Shown here in pieces: positions 19,356-20,619 of a DNA stretch of 20,619 bases. The translations under genes and the position numbers were made by a program. Each line of letters opens with the position of its first letter. Positions within the stretch are counted from its first letter, which is position 1. Source of the DNA: an uncultured Oscillibacter sp. Lineage in GTDB: Bacteria > Bacillota > Clostridia > Oscillospirales > Oscillospiraceae. The notes beneath the pieces are model-generated. The model made no database searches and was not told the origin of the DNA. It was given only the letters and a program-made list of their open reading frames with translations. The stretch is taken from positions 1 through 20,619 of the forward strand of contig CAJUOD010000049.1 of assembly GCA_910587875.1 (NCBI GenBank). The letters run 5' to 3'.

Positions 19356-20619
19356 TCACAGAGGCGGGAACACAGCTTGATATCCCATCGCCTGAAGGTT
19401 GCGCAAATAGGCGAGGATGTCATTTGTGCTGTAGCGGGGCAAGCCGTCCACCCCTGTCTGCTCACACAGAGCGCCCATTAGCAACGCATACTCAAACTCC
19501 AGGGAAGTATCGAATACACCTTGGTCGTCCGTATTGATGCACACGTGCATTTGAGGCCGGGACTGTCGGCGGCTGCCCTCTGAAAGCTCCAGGCCTTCGT
19601 TGTTGAAACGCATTACAGGATGGAGACTGTAGTCACCGAAGGTACCGATGAGGACGTTGGAGGTGGGATTGCATTCCACCGCAATTCCACGCCGCTCCAA
19701 GTGCCACTGCATAGCGTCTTGAACGCTGCGAACCATCGTGATATAGCTCGGTGTGATGTCCACAGAAATGGTTTTCGCACCCTCTTTTTTCACGAACCAG
19801 TCGTAGTGATACGCCCAGTACAGCCGGGCGATGTCCGCATCCTTCCGATAGGACTCCAGCTGATTTTTGTGACGGCGGTCCCGGAGGATGCCCCAGGCGT
19901 AATAAGGGTTCTGGCACAGGATGGAGCTGTCAAAGCGCTCGGAGGCATAGAGCTCCGGCATATCTCCCCGCAGCATCATGCTGCTGTAATAATCTTGCAG
20001 CGTCACGGGACCATTTAAGAAGACGTTCTTGTAAATATCCCGCAGCAATTGAAAAGCCTGCTGCTGCATGGTCCCGTACTGCTGAAGATCGATTCGGACG
20101 CCCAACTCACGTCCACGGTAGATCAGCCATACCAGATTATCTAGATAGTTCTGCTTCGGCAGGATCGAGCACATGGACTTCTTGCGGTAATGAACATCGG
20201 GATCTACCCCCAGGGCCAGGGCGTGGCCTAACCGGTCTCCCCGCCGGTAATCCAGAAAGTTAACCGCCTCGTCAATTGCGCGCAGGCCGTCGGCGATGTC
20301 GTAAAAGTCCTCTCCCGCATGATAGGTCACCGACAGGCGGGGGACGGGAGCGGCGGACAGCCGGGGGCTTGTGATAAAATCCTCAGGACGGAAATTTCGC
20401 AGGAAGCGGAACGCTGTACCGAAAACTTCAGGACGGCAGGTCACCTCGTTGGAGCAGCCGTCAATGCCCCGGATGCGGCAGCAAAGGTAGGGAGACTGAC
20501 TGAGGGCCTCTGCCAGGGCGAGCGCCCGTTTCCGTATATCCAACCGCAAGCTGTTGTGGCGGCAGCGCGGCAAAGACATGGCGTTCGGATTCTCCGCAGT
20601 CTGATCCACCTCTTCATCG
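19356..20619 (-). CDS. rdrB: Adenosine deaminase-like protein resembling RdrB of the RADAR anti-phage system (5' part outside window)
   Basis: The C-terminal 420 codons of a longer gene; the frame is open to the window edge. Adenosine-deaminase metal and catalytic motifs occur in order: YHAGED (20307-20324, metal His and catalytic Glu), GDRLGHALALG (second His, around 20208-20240), ECNPTSN, and NTDDQGVFDTSLEFEYALL (tandem Asp at 19524-19529). About 225 residues separate GHALALG from TDD, far more than in housekeeping adenosine deaminase; a large insertion there fits RdrB. The first HxH metal motif would be in the missing N-terminus. RdrB with the ATPase RdrA edits or deaminates adenine nucleotides or RNA during phage infection. 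GC content is visibly lower than in the genes to the left, and an integrase stub and a tRNA follow, so it was probably acquired horizontally. rdrA is expected beyond the edge. Confidence 0.75.
   Translation of the reverse strand, partial: DEEVDQTAENPNAMSLPRCRHNSLRLDIRKRALALAEALSQSPYLCCRIRGIDGCSNEVTCRPEVFGTAFRFLRNFRPEDFITSPRLSAAPVPRLSVTYHAGEDFYDIADGLRAIDEAVNFLDYRRGDRLGHALALGVDPDVHYRKKSMCSILPKQNYLDNLVWLIYRGRELGVRIDLQQYGTMQQQAFQLLRDIYKNVFLNGPVTLQDYYSSMMLRGDMPELYASERFDSSILCQNPYYAWGILRDRRHKNQLESYRKDADIARLYWAYHYDWFVKKEGAKTISVDITPSYITMVRSVQDAMQWHLERRGIAVECNPTSNVLIGTFGDYSLHPVMRFNNEGLELSEGSRRQSRPQMHVCINTDDQGVFDTSLEFEYALLMGALCEQTGVDGLPRYSTNDILAYLRNLQAMGYQAVFPPL

Overview
The window looks like a piece of a GC-rich Bacillota chromosome, most likely a clostridial gut-type bacterium of the Oscillospiraceae (the Flavonifractor/Lawsonibacter/Intestinimonas kind). 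The evidence is the hpt-ftsH gene order, NADP-type glutamate dehydrogenase, SleB-like cell-wall hydrolase, MurT/GatD-like pair, K+-dependent-type membrane pyrophosphatase, strong Shine-Dalgarno sites and sigma-A-like promoters. The genus assignment is inference.

Layout. 1-2003 (+): the end of hpt, then ftsH, closed by a bidirectional hairpin shared with the convergent gdhA. 2149-6867 (-): gdhA, a Cache-type chemoreceptor and a sleB-like hydrolase, each with its own promoter and terminator candidates. 6902-11827 (-): a tightly packed run xre, mnmG, cyclase-family hydrolase, murT-like, gatD-like, ending at a strong terminator. A small ORF (11902-12099, +) diverges from xre across a palindromic operator and runs 20 bp into the end of a membrane-anchored metallophosphoesterase. 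13154-13341 (+): a complete miniature transcription unit for a 27-residue acidic peptide. 13654-14341 (+): a lipoprotein gene resembling IseA. 14346-14645: an AT-rich, hairpin-rich control region in front of hppA (14694-16814). 16893-18777 (-): a two-OB-fold SSB-like protein and a DUF362/ferredoxin protein, separated by a 73-bp inverted-repeat element. 19015-19090 (+): tRNA-Pro(GGG). Beyond it lies visibly lower-GC DNA: the C-terminal stub of a tyrosine recombinase and the 3' part of an adenosine deaminase-like gene resembling RdrB of the RADAR anti-phage system, running off the window.

Two observations stand out. First, the MurT/GatD pair keeps the Mur-ligase ATP loop and the zinc ribbon but has lost the glutaminase triad: GatD Cys becomes Gly, GatD His becomes Thr, and the partner Asp of MurT becomes Glu. 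It should therefore not use glutamine in the usual way and may have another function. Second, the right edge looks like a decayed integrated element at a tRNA-Pro carrying a defence gene, with the rdrA partner predicted just outside the window. The 27-aa peptide gene, with its own promoter, ribosome-binding site and terminator, is a third candidate for something undescribed.
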